Positions 9,043 through 18,199 of a stretch of DNA of 64,000 nt are shown one piece after another (position 1 is the first letter of the stretch; every line of letters begins with the position of its first letter). The stretch lies in NCBI GenBank assembly GCA_016716365.1, contig JADJWM010000003.1:314001-378000 (forward strand), given 5' to 3'. The DNA is from Chloracidobacterium sp. (GTDB lineage Bacteria; Acidobacteriota; Blastocatellia; Pyrinomonadales; Pyrinomonadaceae). The notes under the pieces were generated by a model. That model was not told where the DNA came from and did no database searches. It worked only from the letters and a program-made list of their open reading frames with translations. The translations under genes were made by a program, and so were the position numbers.

Positions 9043-9705
9043 ATGTTCGACATAGCGCCGTCCATTTTGTCAGCAGACTTCGCTCGTTTGGCGGATGAGA
9101 TAGCAGCCGTTGAAGAGGGCGGTGCGCGGATTCTTCACGTAGATGTGATGGACGGGCATTTTGTCCCGAATATCACCATCGGGCTTCCGGTGGTCCGATC
9201 CTTGAGAAAGGCGACAAAGCTCACGTTGGATTGCCATTTGATGATCTCGGAACCGGGCCGATACGCCGAGCAATTCGTTGAGGCCGGTGCCGATATGGTC
9301 TCAGTTCATGTCGAAGCGGACCCGCACCTGCACAGGACACTCGCGTCAATACGCAGTGGAGGGGCTCAGGCAGGGATCGCGATCAATCCGGCAACTTCGC
9401 TGACGCTGTTGGAAGATGCCCTGCCGTTCGCGGATTTCGTCCTTATTATGTCGGTAAATCCGGGTTTCGGCGGCCAGGCTTTTATTGAAACTTCATTGCA
9501 AAAAGTCAGGCGGCTCCGGCGGATGATAGAAGAGATCGGTGCGGAGACACGGATCGAGATCGACGGCGGGATCGATGCGACGAATATCGCAGAGGTGGTT
9601 GAGGCCGGGGCCGAGATCCTGGTCGCCGGCTCAGCAGTTTATGGGACCGGCGATCCGTCGGCGGCCGTTCGAAAGCTTCGGGAGCTGGGAACGGTTTGGG
9701 TTTGA
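9043..9705 (+). CDS. rpe: ribulose-phosphate 3-epimerase
   Basis: Rpe interconverts ribulose 5-phosphate and xylulose 5-phosphate in the pentose phosphate pathway. The 220-residue TIM barrel shows the family landmarks: the N-terminal APSILSADF with the catalytic Asp/Ser region, HVDVMDGHFVPNIT with metal-binding His and the catalytic Asp, DCHLMI with the second metal His, SVNPGFGGQ for the phosphate loop, and EIDGGID with the second catalytic Asp. A GGAG at 9028-9031 precedes the ATG; the TTG at 9040 immediately before it is an alternative start. It is in line with the rsmB-PASTA genes and followed after 11 bases by the BamD-like gene. Confidence 0.96.
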   Translation: MFDIAPSILSADFARLADEIAAVEEGGARILHVDVMDGHFVPNITIGLPVVRSLRKATKLTLDCHLMISEPGRYAEQFVEAGADMVSVHVEADPHLHRTLASIRSGGAQAGIAINPATSLTLLEDALPFADFVLIMSVNPGFGGQAFIETSLQKVRRLRRMIEEIGAETRIEIDGGIDATNIAEVVEAGAEILVAGSAVYGTGDPSAAVRKLRELGTVWV

Positions 9706-9716
9706 TCGAGGTGTTT

Positions 9717-11237
9717 ATGTTTTCTAATTCAAAATTCGGAACTTTGGTCTTCTTTATGACGGCGGTGCTTTTCGTTGGCGACGCTTTTGCCCAGGCAAGG
9801 CCGGGCGACGGTTCCCCGGCGCAGAGGCTTGAGGTCATGAAACAGAAGCTCGAAACGATGCGGCGATCGGCGGCCAGTTCGGCTTCGGTGCTCAAGGACG
9901 AGAACAAAGGCGAAAAGGCGAAGGATGAAAAGGAGAATCTCGACACTCCCCTCGCGAGGCTTCAATCTATCGAACGTGAAGCGAGCCGCCTCCAGTCCGA
10001 AGTCAACAGCCTCAGAAACAAGGTCGACCGTTCGGAAAAATACGAGGCAGGTGAGATCGACCAGTTGGAAACAACCGTCGCCGACCTTCAGAGACGGGCA
10101 GACGTGGTTCTTGTTGAGACGGCAACGGCGCGGGCGAACCCTGAATCGGACGTCGGCAAACCCAGGGAAAAGAAAAAGAAGAAGAAATTCCTCGGAATTT
10201 TCGGCGGGGGCGGGACCGACGAATATGAAGAGCTGATCGGCGGCGTCACGCCAGGGCGTGATCGGGAGCTTTTTGTTGTCGCAACACGCGAGATCAGGAA
10301 GAAGAACTATGACGTCGGACGGCTGCTTTTTCAGACGATCATCACGACTTATCCGGATTCTCCGTACCTCCCGATGGCGAAACTCGCCGTCGCGGACTCG
10401 TTCTATCTCGAAGGTTCGACGAGCGCCTTGATCCAGGCGATCGCCTCATATCAGGACTGGCTGACGTTTTTCCCGACGCACCCGCTGGCTGACCGTGTCG
10501 TCCTCAAAATAGCGGAATCCGAAATGAGGCAGATCGGTTTGCCCGATCGCGACGCGACCCGGGCAAAGCGGGCCGAGGTCAAGCTGAAGGCCCTCCTGCA
10601 GCAATATCCGGATTCGATCCTGCGGACCGAGGCCCAGAAACGGCTTAACGAGGTCCAGGACAATCTGGGCCTGCACAACCTCATAATCGCAAATTACTAC
10701 TACACGCTGTCGGTCGAGCAAGGCAAGGGCGGTCTTAAAGGCGCGCAGTCGCGGTTCAGGGAGAACCTCGATAAATATCCGAACTTCACCTATCAGGACG
10801 AAGTCCTTTACAAGCTGGCGAATACGTATCTTTTGGAAGAGGAGACCGACGAAGCGGCCAAGTACTTCCAGAGGATCGTTCGCGATTACCCCAATAGCGA
10901 ATGGGTCGCGAAATCGAAAGAACAGCTGCAGTTGATCGGCGCCGAAGTGCCGCAGCCGAACCCCGAACGGATGAATGTTCTCCCGCCGGAGTCTGTGTCG
11001 TTCTTCCAGAACTTCAAGAACCAGTTCTTCGGGATCTATCCGATGACCATAGATAAGAACGGCGTTTTGATGACGAACAAGTTCGATGAAGAAAAATTCG
11101 AGATGATCGATCAAATTATCGAGAATCAAGGCGATATCCTGGTCAACCAGATCCCACAGGCATTAACAACGGTCATTTCCGAAAAACGCACCCCGGCGCA
11201 GCCGAAAGTACCGACCGGCCCGCCGATCCAGCAATAG
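9717..11237 (+). CDS. BamD/YfiO-like TPR protein, probable outer membrane assembly factor
   Basis: The 506-residue exported protein has a signal peptide (hydrophobic residues 8-24, cleavage near Ala-Phe-Ala-Gln). There is no lipobox Cys, unlike classical BamD. A coiled-coil region (about 45-130) is followed by a Lys-rich patch near 165 and then by a TPR array (about 185-430) with the BamD-type pattern: 'NYDVGRLLFQTIITTYPDSPYLPMA', 'QDWLTFFPTHPLADRV', 'FRENLDKYPNFTYQDEVLYKLA'. BamD helps fold outer membrane proteins with BamA. The long N-terminal coiled coil and the C-terminal 100 residues are extra. A GAGG at 9708-9711 supports ATG 9717. A strong hairpin at 11350-11387 ends the transcript. 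BamD itself is likely but not proven; CpoB/YbgF-like proteins are the alternative. Confidence 0.75.
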   Translation: MFSNSKFGTLVFFMTAVLFVGDAFAQARPGDGSPAQRLEVMKQKLETMRRSAASSASVLKDENKGEKAKDEKENLDTPLARLQSIEREASRLQSEVNSLRNKVDRSEKYEAGEIDQLETTVADLQRRADVVLVETATARANPESDVGKPREKKKKKKFLGIFGGGGTDEYEELIGGVTPGRDRELFVVATREIRKKNYDVGRLLFQTIITTYPDSPYLPMAKLAVADSFYLEGSTSALIQAIASYQDWLTFFPTHPLADRVVLKIAESEMRQIGLPDRDATRAKRAEVKLKALLQQYPDSILRTEAQKRLNEVQDNLGLHNLIIANYYYTLSVEQGKGGLKGAQSRFRENLDKYPNFTYQDEVLYKLANTYLLEEETDEAAKYFQRIVRDYPNSEWVAKSKEQLQLIGAEVPQPNPERMNVLPPESVSFFQNFKNQFFGIYPMTIDKNGVLMTNKFDEEKFEMIDQIIENQGDILVNQIPQALTTVISEKRTPAQPKVPTGPPIQQ

Positions 11238-11349
11238 CTTCAGCGGATCAGGGCTGCCCGGAATTCGCGAGGGATCGGCCGTAAGTTGTTGATCTATCTC
11301 GGCTGTTCGATCAGAAAGATCGGACCAAAAACGGCACTAATTGTCTCGA

Positions 11350-11387
11350 CGGCCTCTGTTATCAGATCGATTCTGAAACAGAGGCCG
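11350..11387 (+). terminator. intrinsic terminator after the BamD-like gene
   Basis: A perfect 11-bp inverted repeat (11350-11360 with 11377-11387, arm CGGCCTCTGTT) has a second 5-bp pairing inside the loop. It is followed by TTTGTTGT. It lies 112 bases after the BamD-like stop and would end the long forward operon that began near fmt. Confidence 0.8.
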
Positions 11388-11615
11388 TTTGTTGTCCACA
11401 TGAACGAAGTGGGTTTCGACGTACGCTGGCGTCGAGGTTGACCGGTTCTAAGACGCGGCCGGGCCCAGGCCCGATATTGATAGGAGATCTTGGCTGGATC
11501 ATGGGTACTGTCCAATTCTGATCGACCGCATCGGAACTCTTTTCGTCTCGAGATGGGTCTTCTGTTACGGAGAACGGAACCGCGGCTCAGGTGTGTCTGC
11601 ACTGGAAAAAGCAAG

Positions 11616-11639
11616 AAGGGCGGCAATCAAGCCGCCCTT
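11616..11639 (-). terminator. intrinsic terminator after the M48 protease gene
   Basis: A perfect 9-bp stem (AAGGGCGGC, 11616-11624 with 11631-11639) has a 6-base loop. On the reverse strand it is followed by a CTTTTT run. It sits just after the M48 gene stop at 11662. Between this element and the forward terminator (about 11388-11615) I see no gene or other structure. Confidence 0.85.
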
Positions 11640-11661
11640 GGTTATATTCAATTGATGATGT

Positions 11662-12849
11662 CTAAATTTCAGGAGTCGATGACGGCTCCGGCTGACCATC
11701 GCGTTTTTTCAGTTTCGGAGGAGCGTCCGAGGAACTCGAGCTTGAATCGGCCCCGTCGGCATCCGTTTCAGGAGCATCCGGCTGGCGCTTCTTAAGCGTC
11801 GGTCTCGCGTTGTCTTCTTCGTCAAAGTCGACCAGGATACCAGCTTTTGCATTCGTGATCTTGAAGAGATGCGAGCGGACACGCTGGAATTCGGACGTAC
11901 TGATCACGTATTCTTCTTTCTCCGGAAAGCGTGCGACAAGGGCTAAACTGGTCTCGCGGCGGTCGAGGGGCTGCGGATGGGACGAGAAGAGCTTCTGGAT
12001 GGATCCTGCCTTTTTCTTATTCCGCGATGCCAATTTCTCGAACATCGTCGACATTGCGGTGGGATCATAACCCGCCGCGTAAAGGTATTGAACGCCGAGG
12101 TTATCAGCTTCGGTCTCGGCACCGCGTGTGAACTTGAGGCCCGCAAGGCCGGCCATCAGCCCGCCAGCGTTCTGCAGGATCGGGCTTACGATCGGGCCGC
12201 CGAAGATGATCCCCGCAAGGGCGCCGTAGTTGATCAAAGCTCCCTTGCCCTGGTTCTCCATCGCATGCCGTGCCGCAACGTGAGCGATCTCATGCGCCAT
12301 GACGCCGGCGAGTTCGGCCTCATTCTCGGCCGCAAGTATTAAACCCTTGTTTACGAAAAAGAACCCGCCTGGCAATGCGAACGCGTTCACTTCGTCGCTG
12401 TCGATGACCTTGATCGTGAAAGGGACCTTTGCGTCGGAATGAAGCACGATGTTCTGTCCGACCCGGTTCACATATTCGGTGATCAACGGATCTTCGACCA
12501 ATTTCACCTGCTGCTCGACCTGTGCAGCCAGGGTGCGCCCGATCTGCATCTCTTTTTCCTGAGAGCCTCCGAGCCAGCCGAAGAACTTGTCGGACCCGCT
12601 GTTGATCTTTCGTTTGCCGATCTGGGACGGATCTTCCTTCGTGGAAAGCGGCTTTTGGCTCGTTGCGGCCGGTGTCGGTTCCGCCGCCGGAGCCTTTTTG
12701 TTTTTTGAAGATTCGGCCTTCTTTTTGGAAGATTTCTTATTATCGTTTGCCTGCGCCGATACAGCCATCGGCGTTATCGAGACCGAGAAGAGAAGAAGAG
12801 ACAGAATTATCAAACTTGAACCGTATTTCCCAGCGAGACGCCTATGCAT
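11662..12849 (-). CDS. M48 family metalloprotease, periplasmic
   Basis: The 395-residue protein begins with a signal peptide (hydrophobic residues 12-30, ending Val-Ser-Ala-Gln), then a Lys/Ala/Pro-rich linker (35-80). The peptidase domain (about 95-310) has the zinc motif HEIAH at 186-190 and a downstream RGAETEADNLG providing the third ligand. The overall form is like BepA/LoiP-type M48 proteases that check outer membrane protein assembly. No TPR repeats follow; instead the C-terminal 75 residues are acidic and Ser-rich, with two 'LKKR' motifs, and look disordered. A GGAGG lies seven bases before the ATG. It is divergent from the large ATPase gene, with 296 bases between, and sits near the BamD-like gene, consistent with an envelope quality-control role. 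Confidence 0.9.
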   Translation of the reverse strand: MHRRLAGKYGSSLIILSLLLFSVSITPMAVSAQANDNKKSSKKKAESSKNKKAPAAEPTPAATSQKPLSTKEDPSQIGKRKINSGSDKFFGWLGGSQEKEMQIGRTLAAQVEQQVKLVEDPLITEYVNRVGQNIVLHSDAKVPFTIKVIDSDEVNAFALPGGFFFVNKGLILAAENEAELAGVMAHEIAHVAARHAMENQGKGALINYGALAGIIFGGPIVSPILQNAGGLMAGLAGLKFTRGAETEADNLGVQYLYAAGYDPTAMSTMFEKLASRNKKKAGSIQKLFSSHPQPLDRRETSLALVARFPEKEEYVISTSEFQRVRSHLFKITNAKAGILVDFDEEDNARPTLKKRQPDAPETDADGADSSSSSSDAPPKLKKRDGQPEPSSTPEI

Positions 12850-13145
12850 GATTTTCCTCCGAAAAGCTTAACAGCGATCAGCGGCGATAATGCCCGATCA
12901 CCCGGATTTGTCCTTACCGATTTTTGATGCAGTCTATCCTCTAATAGTTGCGAATTTTACGAAAAATAATCCCGCGTTTACCGTCATTTGACATAGTATA
13001 CAAAAAAACTTTTTTTTGCCCGATAAAATTGCTAAACTTACACTGTGTGCCAGCTGCGGCCGGGCCAAGAGCATTCCCGTCATAAGTACCTTCCAATCGA
13101 ATTCGAATTCTATAGCACGATCCTCCGTTCAAGCGGTTCATTTTG

Positions 13146-16100
13146 ATGAGTAACATCAACAACAAGATCAAGGATATTGTTGAGGTTCGGCCCTTTCGAA
13201 GCATCCGTGATTTCATTGCCGACCCGGCGGAAACCCTTGCGAACTATTGCTTTACAGATGCGACCGCCGACCTGATGGCCAAGTGGCTCGACGCTGTTGC
13301 ACAGATCAGGCCGGGAACCGGTGCGGCCTTTGCGCTTGCGGGTTATCGTGGGGTAGGGAAGAGCCATTTCCTTGCTACGCTCGGCGCTCTTGCATCAAGT
13401 CCCGAACTTCGCGGCAAGGTCTCCGAATCACACGTTGAGTTCAGCGCGCAGCGGCTTCAAAGGCGGCATTATCCCGTTTGTTATCTTCGCCGCGGCACGC
13501 ACTCTGCCTTGATCGAGGAATTCCGTGCGGCCGTCGCCGTGACATTCGATATCGGAAACGCCGATAAGCTGTCCTCCTTCGAAGAGATCCTCAGTGCAGC
13601 GTCTCAAAAAGCGGGTGATTCGGGATGGCTGCTTCTGATAGATACCGCCCTCGAACGAGGCGCAAGAGTCAACCGCGATGACGGCCAAGACCTTACGAAG
13701 ATCGCCGACGCGGCACGATCTGCAAATGTGTTCGTCGGGGTTGCACTGGATGACGACATTGCCGACGCCGACGGATCGAACGCCTCGATCGTCAGTTCGT
13801 TTTCGATCGACTTCCTGGACCAATCGCACCTTTTCAAGGTTGTAAACGCCCACGTTTTTCCAAAGAATGTGCAGAAGCAGGCGGTCCTTCACGACATATA
13901 CGCCTATTTTCGTGCGGTCCTTCCAGGCTTTCGGTGGAGCGAGCAAAAATTCAGTTCATTGTATCCGCTGCATCCGGCGATCCTTGAGGTCGCACCTTAT
14001 GTCAGGCTGTATGTCCCGGATTTCGCCCTGCTGGGGTTTGCGGCTGAAGCCGGCGAGAAGATACTCGGCCGTCCCGCGAATAGCCTGATCGCTCTCGACG
14101 AGGTATACGACAATGCAGAGGCGGGTTTGCGGAAGATCGAGGACCTTGAGGAGGCCTTCGCCGCCTACGACAAGCTCAATTCGACCGTCGTCAACAAGAT
14201 CCCGGTGATGCATCGTCTGCAGGCGAAGCTCATTTTGAAGGCCCTTTTGCTTTTGTCCCTGGACGGGCAGGGTGCCACAGCGAGCGAGATCTGTGCCTCA
14301 GAGCTGATCTTTGACGAAAACGATCCCGCGAGCGGACCGTCGACGGTTGAAGAGCTTCTTCAAACGTTTGCAAAGGCGCTTCCTGAAGACTTTCGTGTGG
14401 CCGCGGAAGAGGGCGTTGAGACGAGGTACAGCTTCAAGGTGCGGAGCAAGGAAGGCCTGAATAACGCACTGGAGGAGGCCGTTAGAAAGATCTCCGAGGA
14501 TGTGATCCCGGCGCTGTTCAGGCGGGTGTTCATCGACAGATTTCCGGATTCTGCGGCAGCGGCCGAGAACCGCGAAAGCCAGGCGACTTTTGATGCCTCG
14601 CTGGTTTGGCGGGGAGCGACACGGCCGGGCCGGATCATTTGGCCGGACAGCACGGTAAGTGTCTCAGCTAACCCAAATGATCCTTCGTGGTGGGCAGACT
14701 GGGAGGTCCGCGTCGGTTTCGATTCAGAGGAAGCCGAACCTGCCCCGACGGGCGACGGGAAGGTCCGGGCCGTTTGGAAACCAGACCGGCTCCGGCCGGA
14801 TGAGGTCGAACGATTGCTTTCGCTGCACGCCCTACTCACTCAGGTCGAACTTCGTGAACGATTCAGCGAAGAGATTCGGGCTTCAATACATGCGCATTCG
14901 CTTTCGGCGGAGAAGATATTCAACCGGTGCTTCCTTGAGGATGGGCAACTCGTCGTCGACGGATTCGACTTTAACTTTACTGAAGAGGCCCGATCGGCCC
15001 CAGACCTGGCCGAGCTGTTCTCGATAATGCTCGAGCCGCTCTTCGAGACCCGATATCCCTCACATCCATATTTTACACGGGTGTTCGACGGCGGTGATGT
15101 CGTCACGATCGTCACGGACCTTTACAACAGTTCACGGCGTGAGCTCGCGGACGTTCAGGTCAAGGCTCAGACGTTCGCATTCCCGCTTGGCCTCGTCGGC
15201 CTTGAAGGCACGTCCTTTGTTCCCGAGCCCCGCGAACGCCTCGCGGCACTTCCAGCGGTCGAGGCTGTCACAAACCTCTTCACGGCTGATCCAGCCGCAA
15301 CCGTCGCGCTTTCTGACGTTTTCCAACTCCTACGGCAGCCTCCGTTCGGATTGACCATGCCGGCTCAACAAATGCTGCTTACGGCACTCGTTGCTGAGAG
15401 ATTTGTTGAGTTCGTCACGACGTCGGGTAATCGGATCAACCAACGGTCGCTCGACCTTAAGCTGATTTGGGAAGACATCACGGGGCTAGCGAGGCCGATC
15501 GAGACCGCTGCATCGGGCGAAGACCTGAAGCAATGGGCAAAGCTCTTCGTCAAGGACGGCGAGTTCAGCCGGTTTGACCGGCCGTCGGACCGCGAAGCTC
15601 TCGCGAAGGCGCTGGCATCGTGGATCGCGGAATGGGACCAGGCACGGGTGCTGGAACGATTCCTGGAGGTCCCGGAGGACAAATTATACGTCGGGATATG
15701 GCAGCTTGCGGCCCGGGCTTCCAAGAATTTTGGGCCGGTTGTCGAGAAGATAAGGGAAGCTGTGGCCGGCACGCTTCCTCTGGAGCAATGCCTGGGGGCC
15801 GTTGCTGATTCATTTGCCGGCTCCCCGGAAGAGTTTTCGAAGGGCGAAGAGGGGCTTGAACGTCTCGCAAGCTTTGTGAAGGGCTATCAGCTTCGTAAAG
15901 AGTTCATGGCTTACATTGCCGGGAGCGAGGCGACAGATATTCAAGAGATCGAAGACCTCCGCGGGCAGATCTATGTACTTATGTCTATCGCGGAGTCGAA
16001 TCCGAGCGAAGCGGTAAATCGAGAAATGGGCTACGCGTGGGAGCGTTTCCTTCGCGAATACACTGCCTATTTTGAGGAACGGCACGCCGCAGGCTCTAAT

Positions 16101-16694
16101 TCGCCCGAGAGGAAAGCGAGATTCGATGAAGTGCAGAAGAGCGAGGCAGCCGCCGAGTTCGATCTGCTTGCAAAGCTTCCCGGTTTCGATCAAAAATATG
16201 CCCGGCTCGCGGATGGCTATCGCCGCCGATTCTATTCAGCCGATTGCGGCCGAAATGTGTCGGCTCTCCTCCGGACGCAGCCGTTCTGTCAGTGCGGCTT
16301 CTCGCTTAATTTGTCGGAAGACGTCGAATATCTGCCTGCGGCCCTTAACGACTGTATCCAGGCCGGACTTGCCGCCTTCCGGGCCGTGCTGAACGCGAAC
16401 AGCGAATTATTGATCGGTTCGATCGAAAAGCTGGCCGCGGATTCCAACGAGCCTTCGGTCGAATCGGCCTGCCGCGGACTTGTGTCTTGCCTGCGCTCGG
16501 GCCGGGATGTTCCCAGATTTGACGATATTCAGTTGAAGGTCCTGTCGCAGACGCTTGATCGAGTTGAGTCCGGCATGAAGCTTCCGAGCAGGAGCGGCCG
16601 AAGCGCGAGCCGTGAACCGGCTAGCCGCGGCGGCCGGGTCGAGGCGGTCGAGATCGATGAGGCTGACACGGAATCCGTACTCCTCTCGCTTTGA
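13146..16694 (+). CDS. large P-loop ATPase of BrxC/DUF6079-like layout
   Basis: The 1182-residue cytoplasmic protein opens with 'IKDIVEVRPFRSIRDF' and a Walker A motif GYRGVGKS at 66-73. A Walker B-like strand WLLLIDTALE (161-170) has Asp166, but the usual following acidic residue is Thr. An 'LYPLHPAILEVAPYV' motif follows around residue 275, then long helical regions. Near the C-terminus a Cys cluster (one Cys, then Cys-x-Cys 14 residues on, about residues 1037-1054) may bind zinc. Size and motif order resemble the DUF6079 and BrxC/PglY-type ATPases, several of which act in phage defence. No methyltransferase, nuclease or PglZ-type partner is visible around it. The start is ATG 13146, preceded by an in-frame TTG. 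The family assignment is by pattern only and the function is unknown. Confidence 0.6.
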   Translation: MSNINNKIKDIVEVRPFRSIRDFIADPAETLANYCFTDATADLMAKWLDAVAQIRPGTGAAFALAGYRGVGKSHFLATLGALASSPELRGKVSESHVEFSAQRLQRRHYPVCYLRRGTHSALIEEFRAAVAVTFDIGNADKLSSFEEILSAASQKAGDSGWLLLIDTALERGARVNRDDGQDLTKIADAARSANVFVGVALDDDIADADGSNASIVSSFSIDFLDQSHLFKVVNAHVFPKNVQKQAVLHDIYAYFRAVLPGFRWSEQKFSSLYPLHPAILEVAPYVRLYVPDFALLGFAAEAGEKILGRPANSLIALDEVYDNAEAGLRKIEDLEEAFAAYDKLNSTVVNKIPVMHRLQAKLILKALLLLSLDGQGATASEICASELIFDENDPASGPSTVEELLQTFAKALPEDFRVAAEEGVETRYSFKVRSKEGLNNALEEAVRKISEDVIPALFRRVFIDRFPDSAAAAENRESQATFDASLVWRGATRPGRIIWPDSTVSVSANPNDPSWWADWEVRVGFDSEEAEPAPTGDGKVRAVWKPDRLRPDEVERLLSLHALLTQVELRERFSEEIRASIHAHSLSAEKIFNRCFLEDGQLVVDGFDFNFTEEARSAPDLAELFSIMLEPLFETRYPSHPYFTRVFDGGDVVTIVTDLYNSSRRELADVQVKAQTFAFPLGLVGLEGTSFVPEPRERLAALPAVEAVTNLFTADPAATVALSDVFQLLRQPPFGLTMPAQQMLLTALVAERFVEFVTTSGNRINQRSLDLKLIWEDITGLARPIETAASGEDLKQWAKLFVKDGEFSRFDRPSDREALAKALASWIAEWDQARVLERFLEVPEDKLYVGIWQLAARASKNFGPVVEKIREAVAGTLPLEQCLGAVADSFAGSPEEFSKGEEGLERLASFVKGYQLRKEFMAYIAGSEATDIQEIEDLRGQIYVLMSIAESNPSEAVNREMGYAWERFLREYTAYFEERHAAGSNSPERKARFDEVQKSEAAAEFDLLAKLPGFDQKYARLADGYRRRFYSADCGRNVSALLRTQPFCQCGFSLNLSEDVEYLPAALNDCIQAGLAAFRAVLNANSELLIGSIEKLAADSNEPSVESACRGLVSCLRSGRDVPRFDDIQLKVLSQTLDRVESGMKLPSRSGRSASREPASRGGRVEAVEIDEADTESVLLSL

Positions 16695-16764
16695 ATTGCG
16701 CCGGATCCTGATCTTCACCAAAGAAAACTTTTAAGCGGCACCGCATTCGGATATATTCTTTTTC

Positions 16765-17649
16765 GTGAAGAAGATATCGGTAATCGGCATCGGACGCCTT
16801 GGCGGAGCCTTGGCTATCGCTCTTGATAAAGCAGGATTCGAGCTAGATCAGTTGGTGTTCCGAAAGGGCGGGCTCCCACCCGAGCTGCCAGGTGTGACCA
16901 CGGCGAAAGGCCGCGTCGTTAGGATCGATGAGATAGATCGGATCGATTCCGATTTGGTGATCATCGCGACGCCTGACGGCTCGATAGCTTCGGCCGCGGA
17001 GTCGTTGGCCGGCAAACTTTCGAGGCGGACCGTGGCGCTCCACACGAGCGGAGCACTTTCGTCAGAAGTGCTCGAACCACTGCGGGTGTGCGGCAATCCG
17101 ACGGGCTCTATTCACCCCCTTGTTTCAGTCAGCGACCCGAAGAGCGGAGCCACCCTGTTTGACGGCGCATACTTTTGCATTGAAGGCTCGCCGGAGGCAC
17201 TCGCCGCGTCCGCCTTGATCACTGACAAGCTGGGCGGAATCGCTTTCACCGTCGCCGCGAAACAAAAGCCCTTGTATCACGCCGCAGCGTCAATGGCCTC
17301 CGGACACCTGGTCGCACTGCTCGAAACATGCATCGAATGCCTTGTTGAATGCGGGCTCGAGCGTGATTTTGCGAAGGAGATGATCCTGCCGCTGGTAAGA
17401 AGTACGGTCGAGAATTTTTCATCAAAGGATGCGGAAAAGGCACTGACGGGGCCCTTTGCACGCGCGGACGTTGAGACAGTCAGTGCACACCTTGACGCGT
17501 TTGAGAGTGCGGAGTTGACGGAGGCTCCGAAGATCTATCTCGAACTCGGCGGAAAGGCCCTTGAAATTGCCGAAAAGTCGGGTATCGAGGGGGAACGGGC
17601 CGCCGCGCTTCGCGATCTGATAAATATAGCTAAAGCCAAATCGAGGTGA
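16765..17649 (+). CDS. Rossmann-like NADP oxidoreductase with DUF2520 domain
   Basis: The 294-residue protein starts at GTG and at once forms a Rossmann fold: ISVIGIGRLGGALAIAL, with the GxGxxG dinucleotide loop at about 7-12. 'LVIIATPDGSIASAAESLAG' and 'VALHTSGALSSEVLEPL' follow in the usual order, and SIHPLVSV marks the join to the C-terminal helical domain (about 150-290) typical of DUF2520 proteins. These resemble 6-phosphogluconate and pyrroline-carboxylate reductase relatives, but their substrates are not established. It lies 70 bases after the large ATPase gene and 15 bases before the Fur gene, so an operon is plausible. Family call firm, reaction unknown. Confidence 0.85.
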   Translation: MKKISVIGIGRLGGALAIALDKAGFELDQLVFRKGGLPPELPGVTTAKGRVVRIDEIDRIDSDLVIIATPDGSIASAAESLAGKLSRRTVALHTSGALSSEVLEPLRVCGNPTGSIHPLVSVSDPKSGATLFDGAYFCIEGSPEALAASALITDKLGGIAFTVAAKQKPLYHAAASMASGHLVALLETCIECLVECGLERDFAKEMILPLVRSTVENFSSKDAEKALTGPFARADVETVSAHLDAFESAELTEAPKIYLELGGKALEIAEKSGIEGERAAALRDLINIAKAKSR

Positions 17650-17664
17650 TAGAATACTCGCGGG

Positions 17665-18195
17665 ATGGATCGAAAAAAGGAAGAATTTACGAAAGAGCGA
17701 GAGATCTTTCTCGAACACATTCAGAATTCGGGGCTCCGCCGTACTGCCCAGCGGGATCTGATAATGGAGATATTCCTCCGGACCGAAGACCACCTGACGA
17801 GCGAAGACCTCTATTGGTTAGTGCAAAAGGAAGACCCTTCGATCGGACATACGACAGTTTATCGAACGCTTAAGCTGCTAACGGATGCAGGATTGGCCCG
17901 CGAGGTGCGCTTCGGGGACAACAAGACCTATTACGAGCATCATTACAATCATCAGCATCATGATCACATGATCTGCACCGAATGCGGACGAGTGATCGAG
18001 TTCTTCTCGGAAGCGATCGAACAGATGCAGGACAAAATGGCGGACAAACTCGGTTTTCGGCCGACGCATCACAGTCTCCGTATCTGGGGTATATGCGACG
18101 TTTGCCAAAAAACGGAGCCGATGCTCGTTACAGCACCGTCGGGTGCCCAGCCGAAGGTGAGGATGAGGTCCGTGGCCGGAAGCCAGGGCAACTAA
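17665..18195 (+). CDS. Fur family metal-responsive transcription regulator
   Basis: The 176-residue protein has the Fur winged helix (about 20-90: GLRRTAQRDLIMEIFL, then GHTTVYRTLKLLTDAGLA as the recognition helix). The dimerisation and metal domain follows, with a His-rich loop (HHYNHQHHDHMIC), CTEC and CDVC zinc pairs. This supports a Fur/Zur/PerR-type regulator. The number of His ligands is compatible with iron or zinc sensing, and the sequence alone does not separate them. The last 25 residues are an extra basic tail. The following ferredoxin-like gene starts four bases after the stop, so the two are probably co-transcribed; an iron-linked function for that neighbour would fit. Confidence 0.92.
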   Translation: MDRKKEEFTKEREIFLEHIQNSGLRRTAQRDLIMEIFLRTEDHLTSEDLYWLVQKEDPSIGHTTVYRTLKLLTDAGLAREVRFGDNKTYYEHHYNHQHHDHMICTECGRVIEFFSEAIEQMQDKMADKLGFRPTHHSLRIWGICDVCQKTEPMLVTAPSGAQPKVRMRSVAGSQGN

Positions 18196-18199
18196 GATC

